Assembly: GCF_025698545.1 (NCBI RefSeq)
Contig: NC_068575.1
Location: 53,701,980-53,765,979 of the forward strand
Direction of reading: 5' to 3'
DNA: 64,000 nucleotides
From: Gossypium raimondii
Lineage: Eukaryota; Streptophyta; Magnoliopsida; Malvales; Malvaceae
Shown here: positions 26,679 through 39,432 of the stretch, in pieces
Position numbering within the stretch: position 1 is the first letter of the stretch
How the letters are laid out: each line of letters begins with the position of its first letter
Notes under the pieces: generated by a model
What the model was told of the DNA's origin: nothing
The model's input: the letters and a program-made list of their open reading frames with translations, nothing else
The model's database searches: none
Program-made: the position numbers and the translations under genes

Positions 26679-29600
26679 CTAGACTAGATGAACCCGTTTA
26701 TTTCTTAATTCTTTCACTTCTCGTGCTAATATATGAACCGGTTCTTCTTCATAAGTTAAATCAGATCGAATTTCAATGTCTTCAATGGGAATAACATGAG
26801 AAGGATCCGATCTATATCTCCGAAGCATCGAAACATGAAAAACATCATGAATCTTTTGTAATTCCGAAGGTAAAGCCAATCGATAGGCAACCGGTCCGAT
26901 TCTTTCAACTATTTCATAAGGCCCAATAAAACGTGGGCTCAATTTACCTTTTCGGCCAAATCTTAAAATTTTCTTCTAATGCGATACTTTGAGGAATACT
27001 TTATCACCAACAGAATATTCAATGTCTCGTCGTTTCAAATCTGCATAAGATTTCTGTCTATCGAACGCGGCTTTCAGTCTATCTTTAATCTTTTTAACTG
27101 TTTCTTCTGTCTCTTGAATCAATTCTGACCCTATTACTTTTCTTTCATTCAATTCTGTCCAACATATCGGTGATCGACACCTTCGACCATATAGTGCTTC
27201 ATATGGAGCCATTTGAATGCTAGATTGAAAACTATTATTATAAACAAATTCTGCTAGTGGTAAATATCGTTCCCAACCTGACTCAAAGTCGATGATACAA
27301 GCTCTCAACATATCTTCCAAAATCTGAATTACGCGTTCGGATTGTCCGTCAGTTTGTGGATGAAATGCAGTACTAAAATTAAGCCGAGTTCCCAGCAAAT
27401 CATGTAATTGCCTCCAAAATCTCGATGTAAACCGAGGGTCCCGATCTGAGATTATCGATACCGGAATACCATGTAATCTAACAATTTCCCGGATATAAAC
27501 TTCGGCAAGCTTCTGTAGTGACCAATCAATTCTGACTGCTATAAAGTGAGTAGACTTGGTAAGCCTATCAACTATCACCCAAATAGCATTCTTTTTGCTT
27601 GCTGACAATGGTAATCCCGTAACAAAGTCCATAGTAATACAATCCCATTTCCACTCGGGGATACTAATAGGCTGAAGTAAACCTGTCGGTACCTGATGTT
27701 CTGCTTTTACCCGCTGACAAGTCAGGCATTTACCAACATACTCGACTACATCTTTCTTCATCCCTGGCCACCAATACAGTTCTCGTAGGTCACGATACAT
27801 CTTCGTTCCACCTGGGTGCAAAGAAAAAATACTATTATGTGCTTCTCGAAGAATCAACTCTTTAATCTCAAAAGTAGCTGGAACACAAATTCGATTCCGA
27901 AATTTAAAACAATCATGCTCGTCAGTACTAAAATTTTCCACCGTACCAAGCTATACCATTTCTCTTTTCTTCATCAACTTTTCATCTTCTAGCTGTGCTG
28001 CTCTGATTTGATCAAACATTACTGGCTTGACTCTTAACTCGGCTAACAAACTTCCATCATCATTAATACTAAGCCGAGCAAACATTGCTCGTAATTCAAC
28101 TGCTGCTTTTCTGCTCAATGCATCTGCTACCACATTTGCCTTTCCTGGATGATAATCTATAACACAATCATAATCTTTCAGAAGTTCTATCCATCGTCTC
28201 TATCTCAAATTCAACTCTTTTTGCGACAGAAGGTATTTGAGACTTTTATGATCGGTATATATATAACATCTTTCACCATAAAGATAATGCCTCCAAATCT
28301 TTAATGCAAAAATTACAGCTGCTAGCTTCAAATCGTGTGTCAAATAGTTGCGTTCATGTGGCTTCAACTGTCAAGATGCATAAGCTATTACTTTTCCGTC
28401 TTGCATCAATATGCAACCCAAACCATTCAAAGAAGCATCACTGTATACTATGAAATCTTTCCCCGATTTTGGTAAAGTTAAAACCGGTGCCTCTGTCAAC
28501 ATTTGTTTCAATGTCTCAAAACTTCTCTGACACCGATCATCCCAGATAAAAGGAACATTCTTCTGTAGTAACTTGGTCATCGGTAAAGCTATCTTCGAAA
28601 ATCCATTTACAAATCTTCTGTAATACCCAGCCAAACCAAGAAAACTGCGTATCTCAGACACATTCTTTGGTGCCTTCCATTGAACAATTGCCTCAATCTT
28701 CTTCGGATCAACTCTGATTCCATCTGTCGATACTACATGTCCCAAAAATACCACCTCTGATAACCAGAATTCACATTTGCTGAGCTTTCCATACAACTGT
28801 TTTTCTCATAAAATCTGTAACACAGTTCTGAGATGTTGATCATGTTCTCCCTTAGTCTTCGAATAAATCAATATATCATCAATGAAAACCACCACAAACT
28901 GATCTAAATACGGCTAAAAAATACGGTTCATCAGATCCATGAAAGCAGCTGGAGCTTTAGTCAATCCGAAAGGCATCACCAAAAATTCATAATGACCATA
29001 CCTTGTACGAAAAGCTGTCTTCGGCACATCACTTTCTTTTACTTTCAACTGATAATACCCAGACCTCAAATCAATCTTCGAAAATACCAAGCTCCTTTTA
29101 GCTGATCAAATAAATCATCTATATGAGGCAACGGATACCGGTTCTTGATTGTGACTTTGTTCAACTGCCGATAATCAATACAAAGCCGCATTGATCCATC
29201 TTTCTTTTTAACAAACAATACCGGAGCTCCCCAAGGTGAAATGCTCAGTCTAATAAATCTACGATCTAGTAAGTCCTGCAGCTGCACCTTCAACTCTTTT
29301 AATTCAGTGGGTGACATTCGGTATGAAGGTATAGAGATTGGTGCTGTACCCGAGTACACTTCTATAGCAAATTCAACCTCTCTGTCAGGTGGTATGCCGG
29401 TAGTTCTTCAGAAATACATCCGAAACTCACATACGATTCGATCGACTACACCGACTACCCAATCAATCGAATTAATAACATAAGCTAGATATGTCTTTGT
29501 ACAACCCCGTCGAAGCAATTTACTAGCCTTGATTGCTGAAATAATACGTGTCGATCGACTAGTACGAATACCATTCACCTCAATTCGTCTCCATCCTCTC

Positions 29601-31194
29601 GTCTCGAATCTCGAACCTCTTTTGTAACAATCTAAAATCACCCGTATTCGGATAACCAATCCATCCCATATTATATCAAAATCCCCAAATGGCATAATCA
29701 ACAAGTCAACGGAAAACATTTTATCATGTATCATCAACAGGCATCTCCGACATACTCTATCTACAGACACAGTTTGTCCCAAAGGGCTAGACACTTCTAT
29801 TAAAATTCTAGACATTTCAGATTTTAACTTTCTCAATTCAACCAGTTTTGAATTTATATAAGAGTGTGAAGATCCGGGATCAATTAAAGCATAAACAGGC
29901 TCAGAATATAGTAAGAATATACCTGTTACTACATCATGGACGTCACCTTCTTCCCGGGTTCTGACTACATAAGCTCTGGCGGGTACTTTCGCTTCAGATT
30001 GCTGAGTAGCTATATCACTGCTCCTCCTAATACCTCCTCCCCTTGAAATCGAACTACCTCTACCTGATCCTCTGCCTCTAACAAGAGAATCTTGATCTAC
30101 GAGATCTTGCAGTATAGCACCTTCATTTTTTGGACAATCTCGGATGAAATGATCTGTGGACCTGTATCGAAAACATCGTCGAGTTATCCTCCAACATTCG
30201 CCCAAATGCTTCTTTCCACAGTGTTTACAGTCGGGGATATCAATATTTCGTGAAGGTCCTTTTACACTACCGGTAGAAACAGCAGTCAGTTTGCCTCGAT
30301 TTTTATCGCCTCGATCTGATCTGAAACTTGACTTCCAACTGTCTCTGAATTCTCGGGATCTTTTCGGTAGAGGACTTGAAATAGTAATGCCAGCTCGTTT
30401 CCCAGTCGATCTAGCTATCTCGTGCTTTTATCCAAACCCAACACCGCTCTACCATCTTAGCTCTTTCAACAAATCCACAAATTCAGTAATTACTGCGACA
30501 CCGGTTGTACTTTGATTTCATCTCTCAATCCTCGAGAAATCTCTTGCACTATCACTTCGTTGGAATGAACTCGAGAGTATATCGGCTCAATCGAGAAAAT
30601 TCTTTCATAATCCACTACTGATAAGTTACCTTGCTTCAACATTAGAAATTCCTGCTTTTTATCTTCAATATATAGCTCTCCAACATACTTCTTCTGAAAT
30701 TCCTTCTGAAATAATTCCCATGTTACCTGTTCTGCTGGCAAATGTCAGATTATAGATTCCCACTACAGATAAGCCTCACCCTGAAGTAATGAAACGGCAC
30801 AAATTAAACATTCCCAGGGGGTACATTCTAATTGCTGCAGCACTCGTTTAGTTGATTCCATCCGATTCTCTGCTGCAGATGGATCAACACCTGTCAGACC
30901 CATAAACTCTATAGCACCATATTTTCTCAACTCTTTTATCGGGGCCCGTCTTTGAGCTGGTAAGGAAGTTGTAGCAGGAACAGTCGCCGCTACTCTTTGC
31001 AAAGCATCGGCAATAATTCTCAACAAGTGTGAGTTATCTCTATCTCTTTCTTCATTTAAAGGTTGATTTCTTTCCGGATTTACACTAGGTGCTATTGACT
31101 CTGTTTCCTCTAATTCTCTATCTCCAGGATACATTTCTTCATCAGTATTATTTATTCTTTCATCAGACATCTTTAATCTATAAAACAGAAACAA
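26679..31194 (-). pseudogene. Degenerate gag-pol polyprotein of the gypsy element
   Basis: Read right to left. Gag starts near 31170 (MSDERINN) and continues through 30490 with the 'YIEDKKQEFLMLKQGN' block. CFRYRSTDHFIRDCP follows as an altered zinc knuckle (about 30165), then an aspartic-protease part with 'ALIDPGSSHSYI' (DPG where DSG/DTG is usual, about 29870). Reverse transcriptase comes next, with '[16 protein letters not shown]' (about 29170) and an FIDD catalytic block near 28880. RNase H and 'VADALSRKA' (28130) precede integrase, which has the H-H-C-C finger and the D,D,E core (27941-26976, 'HPQTDGQSERV'). A C-terminal 'SPRFIGPYEIVERIGPVAY' domain and chromodomain-like tail (26942-26600) close it. 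Many stops and frameshifts separate these parts, so it cannot make a functional polyprotein. The order protease-RT-RNaseH-integrase and the tail place it with Ty3/gypsy chromoviruses. Confidence 0.85.
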
Positions 31195-31199
31195 ACAAA

Positions 31200-31714
31200 T
31201 AGGTCAGCATCCAAAAATCCCGACTCAGTTTGACTCGATTGTGGCATGTACATAGGATGTGTATAAACGTTATTATGTTTTGAATATAAATAGCTAAAAA
31301 TGTTAGTATTATAAATCTAAGAATTTTAATGAAAGAAATTTATCCATTCCAAATTAATTAGTACATTGATAAATTTAAATTGATATTGAATTAATTGAGT
31401 TTGATTAGAATGCATTTAGAATAGAAAATAAGAATATGAAATGAATTGGTTGAATTGGCTGAATTGGTTATGTTTGTAAAAATTTATGGTTGTAAAAATT
31501 TATGGTTTTATTTGCAGGAGGTTTAGTGTAAAAGTAAGCAGAAATGTTGCCGAAATTTTTATAAAAAAAAATCAATTTGTAATTTTTATATGAATTTATG
31601 ATTTTATCTTAATATGTTTGATATTTATTTAAGAATTATTGTAAATTATCAGATATGTCCGGTAATGCCTCGTAACCCTATTCCGGTGATGGTTTGGGGT
31701 TAGGGGGTGTTATA
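31200..31714 (+). repeat. Inverted LTR segment at the 5' end of the gypsy element
   Basis: Reverse complement of the 24954-25480 end of the 3' LTR. Matching includes the terminal TATAACACCCCCTAACCCC (minus strand), the block around GCATTACCGGACATATC and the CATCCTATGTACATGCCACA block. It differs by a 17-base tandem duplication (GTAAAAATTTATGGTT-type, near 31485-31505), some indels near 31205-31245 and a few substitutions. It replaces the expected direct 5' LTR. Confidence 0.85.
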
Positions 31715-32245
31715 GAAATAGTGAGAAAATCATGAAAATTTACACTAAACAGTGAAATATGATACATGTATAAAAAGAGTAGTAATTTTTATAAGTTGAT
31801 TTGAGGACTTAAGGACTAAATTGTGAAATAAGTAAAACGTTACAAATGAATATGATAAATAAACAAAGAAACAAGATATTGGAAATTAAGAAATTTAATA
31901 GAATTTAAATATCATGGGTACTTACTAAGTCTTCACTGGCTTAACGCGTTCATTGTCAACGCGTAGGTACAGTGATTTTGAAGAGTTGTAATTGAGGTAG
32001 TGAACATTCATCTCATCACACTCCAAGTGCCAAGAGGGTATGTTTCAAAATTTTGAATAGAATGACATGTATTTAGGAAGATCAAGTGTGTTCCAAATAG
32101 TGGATACTAAAATATAAGTTATGAAAACTTTATTTTTTTTAATGTTCAAATATATTAATGATTAGCCAAAATCACTTTGACACCAAATGTAATATTCCTA
32201 TATCAAGTTCCTTAAGTCGAACCGGGCATAAGGTGTTATGCTCCA

Positions 32246-33555
32246 CCCACTCTTCTTCTTTCTTCATTAATTAATAACGGAAAACCTCTTTTTCATTTAT
32301 CTTTTGCATTAAACAAATGGAAGTAACTACAAATATACTATTTTCTTTCCCACTTTTGTAATGCTAATCGATTAGCTCATGTTTTATACAAATATTACGA
32401 TAAATAACATTTAAATTTCAAAATAATTAATAAAACATACAAGTTATTACATTAAGGTGTTCAGTTGTTAAAATTATGATATGACACAATATTCCCCTTT
32501 TACATCATATATATGATTAGCATTACAACAATGACAAAGCTGTTCATAAAAAAACTTTACATTTACCTTGTAGGTGTGGTTCAGTGTTGAAGATATGCAG
32601 TTTCTCAAATAGTTGTACACTTAAAAAAAAAGTTTATGAACTTGTTATGGTGTTCGCCATTATCAACCCGATTAGGACCGACCTGATCCTCTTTAGTTTA
32701 ATAGTGGTTGTCAGTACAATTTGCTTACATGAGTTCGCACGTGGTGGATTCACATCATCATGCAAGCAAATCCACACTTAGGGAATATGTGTTAATTTTA
32801 GAATAAGATATGTGTTGACATACATAAAGACCTACTTAGAACATCACATCTAAAAATGATATCATATAAATAGAAAAATTAGTAACATTTACGTTATGGC
32901 TCAATTCTTGTCTACCATAATAGAGTTGAAGCTAAAATAAATAAAGATAATACATTATAAACAGTGAAAATATAGAAGGAGATGAACGCATATTTAAATA
33001 AACATTAATCAAACTCTTAAAAACAAATTGCAAGTTAATCAAAATAAAAAATTTTATAACAGCCATTTCTCTCAATACTTTTAATTAAAAGACTCCAACA
33101 ACTTATGTAAACATCTGTTAATATCCCATTGAAATCCAAATAAAAAATATTGAATACCACTAGCATGAGATGTACTTCAAATGGACTAGTAATTTTCAAA
33201 CATTTTCCTATTCTACTTTAAAACAATGAAAATATGGACATGAGTTTTATATAAATTAAATCTATTACGTAACTATATAATGATTGTATAAATTTTACTT
33301 TTTAGACAATAATCTAGCGAGTATCAAATATTTATTATGGTATAATTTTAAGTAATATTTAGTAGAAAGTAATTTTAAATAAAATTATTTTTAATATAGA
33401 TATGATCTTAACCATAATATAATTTTACCATATTTTATGATTTAATTTAAATATAATTTTAGTTATTTATTATATTTTAAACAGTTTTTAAGCTAATGTT
33501 TGTAATAATTAAGGCTGAATACGAACGATATCGGTTTTTGTTCATCACCATTAAT
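32246..33555. other. A+T-rich intergenic DNA
   Basis: No coding region or repeat boundary that I can support. One short frame (32584-32781) has no motif. Confidence 0.4.
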
Positions 33556-33558
33556 TTA

Positions 33559-34195
33559 GGGCCAGTTCTTCATTGCTTAAAAAAACACTTCTGATTCCAA
33601 AAGCACTTTTGAAAGAAAAGCTGTGAAGAACAAGCTGCTTTTGGCTGAAATTTTTAGCTTTTCAAAAGCACTTCTGAAAATGAGCTAAAAATTTTAGCTT
33701 TTCCTCTCCCAAAAGCACTTTTAGTGCTTAATTACTTTTTCACCCCTCCAATAACATAGTATTTTTCTTTTTTTTCTTGGTGCTTAATTACATTTGGGTT
33801 AAAATCATTAATTAAAAATAAAAAAATATTTTTTAAAATACTAATTACAAATATTTAATGGTTATATTTAAATATTTAAAATATAGTTTATATATTCTAA
33901 TTAAATTTTATAAATAATTAATATTTATTGCTTAAAATATTTACAATTTATATTTCATATATTAAAATATTAACAACAAGTTATAATAATTTTTATATTA
34001 TTACTAAAATATAATAATATTAACTAATTTAAATATTATTTAAATGCATATTTGTTACTTGATAATAACATGTCTAAAATGGACATTTTATTTCTCAAAA
34101 GCACTTTACACTCAAATTTTAAACCAAACTTTTCAAAAGCACTTCTCAAAAGCATTTTTCCACAGCACTTTTCAAAAGCAATAAAGAACTGGCCC
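33559..34195. mobile_element. Tourist-like MITE (PIF/Harbinger type), 637 bp
   Basis: Terminal inverted repeats GGGCCAGTTCTTCATTGCTT and AAGCAATAAAGAACTGGCCC (one mismatch), with an exact TTA duplication (33556-33558 and 34196-34198). The TTA target is the PIF/Harbinger signature. The inside is A+T-rich with repeated AAAAGCACTTTT blocks and encodes no transposase. A diverged relative lies near 44095-44735. Confidence 0.85.
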
Positions 34196-34430
34196 TTATC
34201 CTTCAAACACGTTGATTTATTTTTGTTCACCACCGCTAATTTTAGTATCAACTATGTTAATCTCACCGGGTATACAAAGGAGGCTTGCCTTTGGATGGTC
34301 GAACAACACCAGTGAGGTCTCTTTGGACCTGTTTTTGCAGTCAATCACACAACAAACTGGTTTTTGGATAAACACCAGTGAGTTGTGCTGAAAATTTCAG
34401 CTGGTATAATTGCCTCCAGTAGGTGTATTG

Positions 34431-35051
34431 TGTTGAAACATTTTCAAATATTTATAGTATTCTAATAACTATAAATGAATGAGTGTAATTAATCAAAAGA
34501 TTATATTATTTGATTTTTTTAAAAAAGAATTATAACTATTTAAATAATATTATTTGAATAGTTATAATATTAAATGAATAATTATGTGTTTATTTTAAAG
34601 ACATTATTATTCAGAAAGATACCTATTGATAAAAGATGTCTCTATGAAGAGACATGAAAATTCCTATAAATAGGAATGGGATTTCATTTGGAAAACATAC
34701 CAACAAATTCTAATATTCTTTATTTCCTTCCTTCATTTTCTAATATTATTAGATTATTCTATAAAGTATTACTGCAAAAATCCTTTATAGAAATTGAGTT
34801 TTTGCTATACATTACTCAGTGCGTAGTGGACTATTCTCGTCAGTGCAAAACGCAAATAGTCATTGGCTTCATTGTATCCTTGAGGCTAATTTGCTTGGAA
34901 CTCATTTGCACACCGAAGATAGGTGGAGGCAAATATAACCTTAAAGATAGTGGCTTTATACACGCCTTAGAGCTTTATCCTATTTCTTCTTTTTCTGTTC
35001 AAGTTCCGTTTGTGTGTTCGAAATTTTTCTCACCGGAGATTTGTAATAACA
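34431..35051 (+). repeat. 5' LTR of copia element
   Basis: Direct copy of 38818-39427, 621 bp, with TATAAATAGG near 34665 as probable promoter core. Confidence 0.85.
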
Positions 35052-35071
35052 ATTTTAAGGTTATATTATTC

Positions 35072-38000
35072 ATGATGACTACCACAACACATGAAAGTGG
35101 AACACTAAGGGAGTTGGCTTCCAACTTTGTCAAACTTAATCGGTTTGATGGTGGCAATTTTCGACGATGGCAAAAAAGATGCACTTCTTATTATCAACTT
35201 TGAAGATTGCTTATGTTTTGGATACTCCAAGACCTGAAGAGAATGAAAACGAATTTGTTGCTACAACCCGAGAAAGACAAAAATAGGACAATGCTGATTA
35301 CATGCGCATGGGCCATATATTGAATGGTTTATCTGATGGTTTGTTCGACACCTACCAAAACGAGGTCACCGCTAAAGAATTATGGGACAAATTGGAGACA
35401 AGATACATGACCGAAGATATTACAAGTAAGAAATTTCTTATCAGTTGTTTCAATAATTATCAAATGGTTGATGGTCGTTCTGTTATGGAACAATTTCGTG
35501 ATATTGAAAAGATGTTGAATCAATTCAAGCAATATGATATGAAAATGGATGAAATGATTGTTGTATCCTCCATAATAAACAAACTTCCTCCATGTTGAAA
35601 AGACTTTAAAAGAAGTCTAAAACATAAGAAAGAGGAAATATCTCTTGAGGCTTTGGCAAATCATCTTCGTATTGAAGAAGAATATCGAAAACAAAATCAG
35701 AACCTAAATTCTGAAAATGTCAAAGTGCATGTTACAGAGGAAGTACATACTACTAAACCATTCAAGAGAAAGTTCAAACAAATTGATAGAGCATCTAAGT
35801 TCAAAAAGAAACAAAAGGGCTCATGCTATCATTGTGGAAAGCCGGGACATTTCAAGAATGAATGTCAATTTTTAAAGAAGAAATCATCTTCTAAGGCTGA
35901 TAATAACGAAAAGTTCGTTGCAATGGTATCTGAAATTAATATGGCACAAGATGATAATACATGGTGGATTGATACTGGAGCAATCAAACATGTGTGCAAA
36001 GACAAAAGCATGTTCATAAAGTTCCCACAATGTGAAAATGACAATGTCTTGTACATGGGAAATTCTTCCACCGCAGCAATCAAAAGCAAATGGTCTGTTG
36101 AACTACAATTCACTTTTGGAAAGGTTTTAACCTTAAATGATGTATATTATGTACCAGAAGTTAGGAAGAATTTAGTGTCTGAAAGTCTGTTGAATAATTT
36201 TGGTTTCAAACTTGTTTTTAAGGCAGATAAGTTTATTTTGTCTAAGGGAGGAATTTTTGTAGGGGAAGGGTATATGTATGAAAGTATGTTCAAACTCAAT
36301 ATTAATAATAAGAATAAAAATATTATTTCGCTTATATGGTTGAATCTTTTGTTTGTGGCATTATAGATTAGGTCATTTGAATTATAGAAAATTGAATGAC
36401 ATGTATAAGTTAGATTTAATTCCTATTTTTAATAATAATATTGAAAATGCAATACATGTATGTTGACTAAAATTACAAGAAACCCTTTCCCTAATGTTAA
36501 AAGGAAAACAAAATTGCTTGATTTGATACATAGTGATTTATGTGACATGCATAATACTCTTACATTAGGTGGAAAGAAATATTTTATTACTTTTATTGAT
36601 GATTGTTCTAGATATTGTTATGTATATTTATTGTATTCAAAAGATGAAGCACTTGATAAATTTAAATTTTATAAATCTAAAGTTTATAAATCTAAAGTTG
36701 AACTTTAGTGTGAATCATTTATCAAGTGCTTAAGATCGGATAGAGGTGGAGAATACTATAATCCAAGTTATTTTGAATCCACTGGAATTGTCTATCAAGT
36801 TTCAGCCCCTTACACACCACAACAAAATGGTGTAGCTGAAAGGAAAAATAGAGTCTTTACTGAAATGGTAAATTCAATGTTATCATATTCAGGTCTTGGA
36901 CAAGGTTTTTAGGGAGAAGCTATTCTAACAGCTTGTCATATATTGAATAGAGTTCCTAATAAGGAAACTAAAACAACCCCCTATGAACAATGGAAGAAAA
37001 GAAAACCAAACCTTAATTATTTAAAGGTTTGGGGTTGTAGAGCTATTGTCAAAGTTCCAACACCTAAATGTAAAAGGTTTGGTGAAAGAGGAATTGAATG
37101 CATATTTATAGGATATGCACATAATAGCAAGGCATATAGGTTCATGGTAATTGAACCAAATGATTCAATTTCAATTAATACTGTTATTGAATCAAGAGAT
37201 GCTATTTTTGATGAAAATAGATTTAATTCTATATCAAAACAATTATAGCCACAACAATTGATTCATTCTTCAAATAATAATGAGATGTCATTGAAACAAA
37301 TTGATAATAATGATGAATCTTGTGAAGAATTAAGAAGAAGTAAGAGGATTAAAAGGTCAAAGATTTTGGACCAGATTTCATTATGTTTCTTGTAGAAGGA
37401 AAATGTGAAAGTATATGTAATAAGATACCTTATTGTTATAATACGAAATCTGATCCTATTACATTTGAAAAGGCAATAAAATCTCAAGACTTTGCTTTTT
37501 GGGAAGAAGCAATAAATGATAAGATAGATTCAATAATGGAAAATCAAACTTGGATCTTAGTTGATCTTCCACCAGGTTCCAAACCAACAGGTTGTAAATG
37601 GATCTTCAAAAAGAAAATGGATCTTGAAATATGCAAGTCTATTTGGTTGTCTTATGTACATAATGACTTGTACAAGACCAGATATTGCATATGATGTTGG
37701 AAAGTTGAGTAGGTACACAAGTAATCCAAGTAGTTTGCATTGGCAAGCTCTGAATAGAGTACTTAGGTACTTAAAGAAAACTATTAACTATGGATTGTGT
37801 TATAATGGATATCCTTCAGTTTTAGGAGCGTAGTCGGATGCTAGTTGGATTACAAGTTTGGAAGATCATGTATCTACTAGTGGATGAATCTTTATTATTG
37901 GTGGATAAGTCATTTATTGGGGTTCCAAGAAACAAACATGTATTACTGATTCCACCATGGCAGCAGAATTTATTGCATTAGCCGCTGTATCTAAAGAAGC

Positions 38001-38160
38001 AGAATGGTTAAGAAATTTGCTTTATGATGTACTTTTATGGCCTAAGTCAATTTCACCTATTTCTATCTGTTGTGATAGTGAGGCTACTCTAGCAAAGGCA
38101 TATAGCCAAGTATATACTGGAAAGTCTAGACACATTGGATTAAGACATAGTTATGTCTGA
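35072..38160 (+). pseudogene. Degenerate copia gag-pol
   Basis: Gag starts at about 35072 (MMTTTTHESGTLRELASNF) and runs with frame breaks to a CCHC zinc knuckle, CYHCGKPGHFKNEC (about 35825). Protease follows with 'WWIDTGAIKHVC' (about 35965; DTGA as active site). Integrase has 'LIHSDLCDMH', 'FIDDCSRYCYVY', 'LRSDRGGEYY', 'YTPQQNGVAERKNR' (36520-36850), with catalytic D, D and E present in the fragments. RT begins with '[20 protein letters not shown]' (about 37540) but after KKKMD (about 37623) the text jumps to the RNase H-proximal part ('[15 protein letters not shown]', 'RVLRYLKK'). The polymerase core with the YVDD motif is deleted. RNase H 'MAAEFIALAAVSKEAEWLR' follows. Stops at 35598, 36366, 36708, 36912, 37248 and 37833 also inactivate it. 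Confidence 0.85.
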
Positions 38161-38817
38161 CAATTAGTCTCTGATGGAGTGATCACTATTATCCTTTGAC
38201 AAAAAGTCTTACTATAGATGCAGTAAAAAGGACATAAAAAAGGATGGGACTCAAGCCCATTAATTAGAGTCACTCATGATGGAAAGTCGACTCAACACTT
38301 GGTATAACGTCAAGTCTTGAGTTCAATGAGACAAAGTACATCATTAGTATGTCACTGTTAGCACTATAAATAAATTCATCCTAAGATTAAAGTGCTAGGT
38401 ACCCGTAATGATAAAAGAATGATGAGTAATGTACTCTTAATGGACCCATAACATAAATATGTTAGAGTATTATAATTACGGGAACACTCTTGATGGGATC
38501 TACCTATGTGAGTGGAAGTGTGGCCGCTTCTAAGAGCTCAATGGCTTGGCTCTGACAACACTCATTAAAAGAGGACACAGACAAATGGCCATAATAGTGT
38601 CCCTAGATACTATGCATTGACCGATGTTGAAATCATTGTGTGAGATGTGTCCGGTTAATCAAATGGAATAGTTGGTTCAAAGCTTAGTCTACCATGCAAT
38701 TTCAATTAACTTTAACATATATTCACTAAGTGAAGGTTCAATCATAAGATACCTTCACTTATGCAAATTGATTTTTAAGAATATCAAAGTCTAAAATATT
38801 TTGAAAATGGGTGAGAT

Positions 38818-39427
38818 TGTTGGAACATTTTCAAATATTTATAGTGTTCCAATAACTATAAATGAATGGGTGTAATTAATCAAAAGATTATATTATTTGA
38901 TTATTTGAAAAAATATAATTATTTAAATAATATTATTTGAATAGTTATAATATTAAATGAATAATTATGTGTTTATTTTAAAGACATTATTATTCAGAAA
39001 GACACTTATCGATGAAAGATGTCTCAATGAAGAGACAAGAAAATTCCTATAAATAGGAATGTGATTTCATTTGGAAAACATACCAACAATTCTAATATTC
39101 TTTCTTTCCTTCATTTTCTAATATTATAAGATTATTCTATAAAATATTACTGCAAAATTTTTTTGTAGAAATTGAGTTTTTGTTATACATCGCTCAGTGC
39201 GTAGTGAATTATTCTCGTCAATGCAAAACGTTAATAGTCACTGGCTTCATTGTATCCTCGAGGTTAATTTGCTTGGAACTTATTTGCACACCGAAGATAA
39301 GTGGGGGAATATAACCTTAAAGATAGTGGCTTGATACACGCCTTAGAGTCTTGTCCTATTTCTTCTTTTTCTGTTCGAGTTCTGTTCGTGTGTTCGAAAT
39401 TTTCCTCGCTGGATATTTGTAATAACA
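38818..39427 (+). repeat. 3' LTR of copia element
   Basis: 610 bp, direct copy of the 5' LTR with small indels and scattered substitutions. Ends AATAACA followed by the TACTG target-duplication copy. Confidence 0.85.
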
Positions 39428-39432
39428 TACTG

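Larger units (their letters stand above)
24954..31714 (-). mobile_element. Chromovirus-like Ty3/gypsy element with inverted terminal LTR segments
   Basis: A 6,761-bp insertion with an exact 5-bp duplication GAAAT (24949-24953 and 31715-31719). The polyprotein remnant is on the minus strand. Its 3' LTR is complete at 24954-26555, preceded by a polypurine tract. At the other end, where a direct 5' LTR and primer-binding site should be, there is only about 510 bp of LTR (31200-31714) in the opposite orientation. The unit therefore begins TGTAACACCCCC and ends GGGGGTGTTATA, an inverted repeat. The arms are nearly identical in their first hundred bases, so the event is fairly recent. It sits inside the older solo LTR at 22757-32240. 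Confidence 0.8.
22757..32240 (+). repeat. Solo LTR (about 2.7 kb) split by a gypsy insertion
   Basis: Left end TGTAACACCCCGAAAGTTCC, right end ...GCATAAGGTGTTATG, with an exact 5-bp duplication CTCCA on both sides (22752-22756 and 32241-32245). Removing the element at 24954-31714 and its duplicated GAAAT leaves about 2.7 kb with no coding sequence, so it is a solo LTR. Its first 900 bp or so match, in opposite orientation, the right part of the solo LTR at 51640-53974, so both belong to one family. The right terminal CA has changed to TG. Confidence 0.75.
34431..39427 (+). mobile_element. Ty1/copia retrotransposon, RT core deleted
   Basis: Two direct LTRs: 34431-35051 (TGTTGAAACATTTTC...TAATAACA) and 38818-39427 (TGTTGGAACATTTTC...TAATAACA). 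The flanks TATTG (34426-34430) and TACTG (39428-39432) are a 5-bp target duplication with one change. The internal region codes gag, protease, integrase and RNase H remnants in the copia order (integrase before RT). A G-rich GGGTGAGAT stretch precedes the 3' LTR as polypurine tract. No standard tRNA-Met primer-binding site follows the 5' LTR. Numerous differences between the LTRs show that the copy is not recent. Confidence 0.85.
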
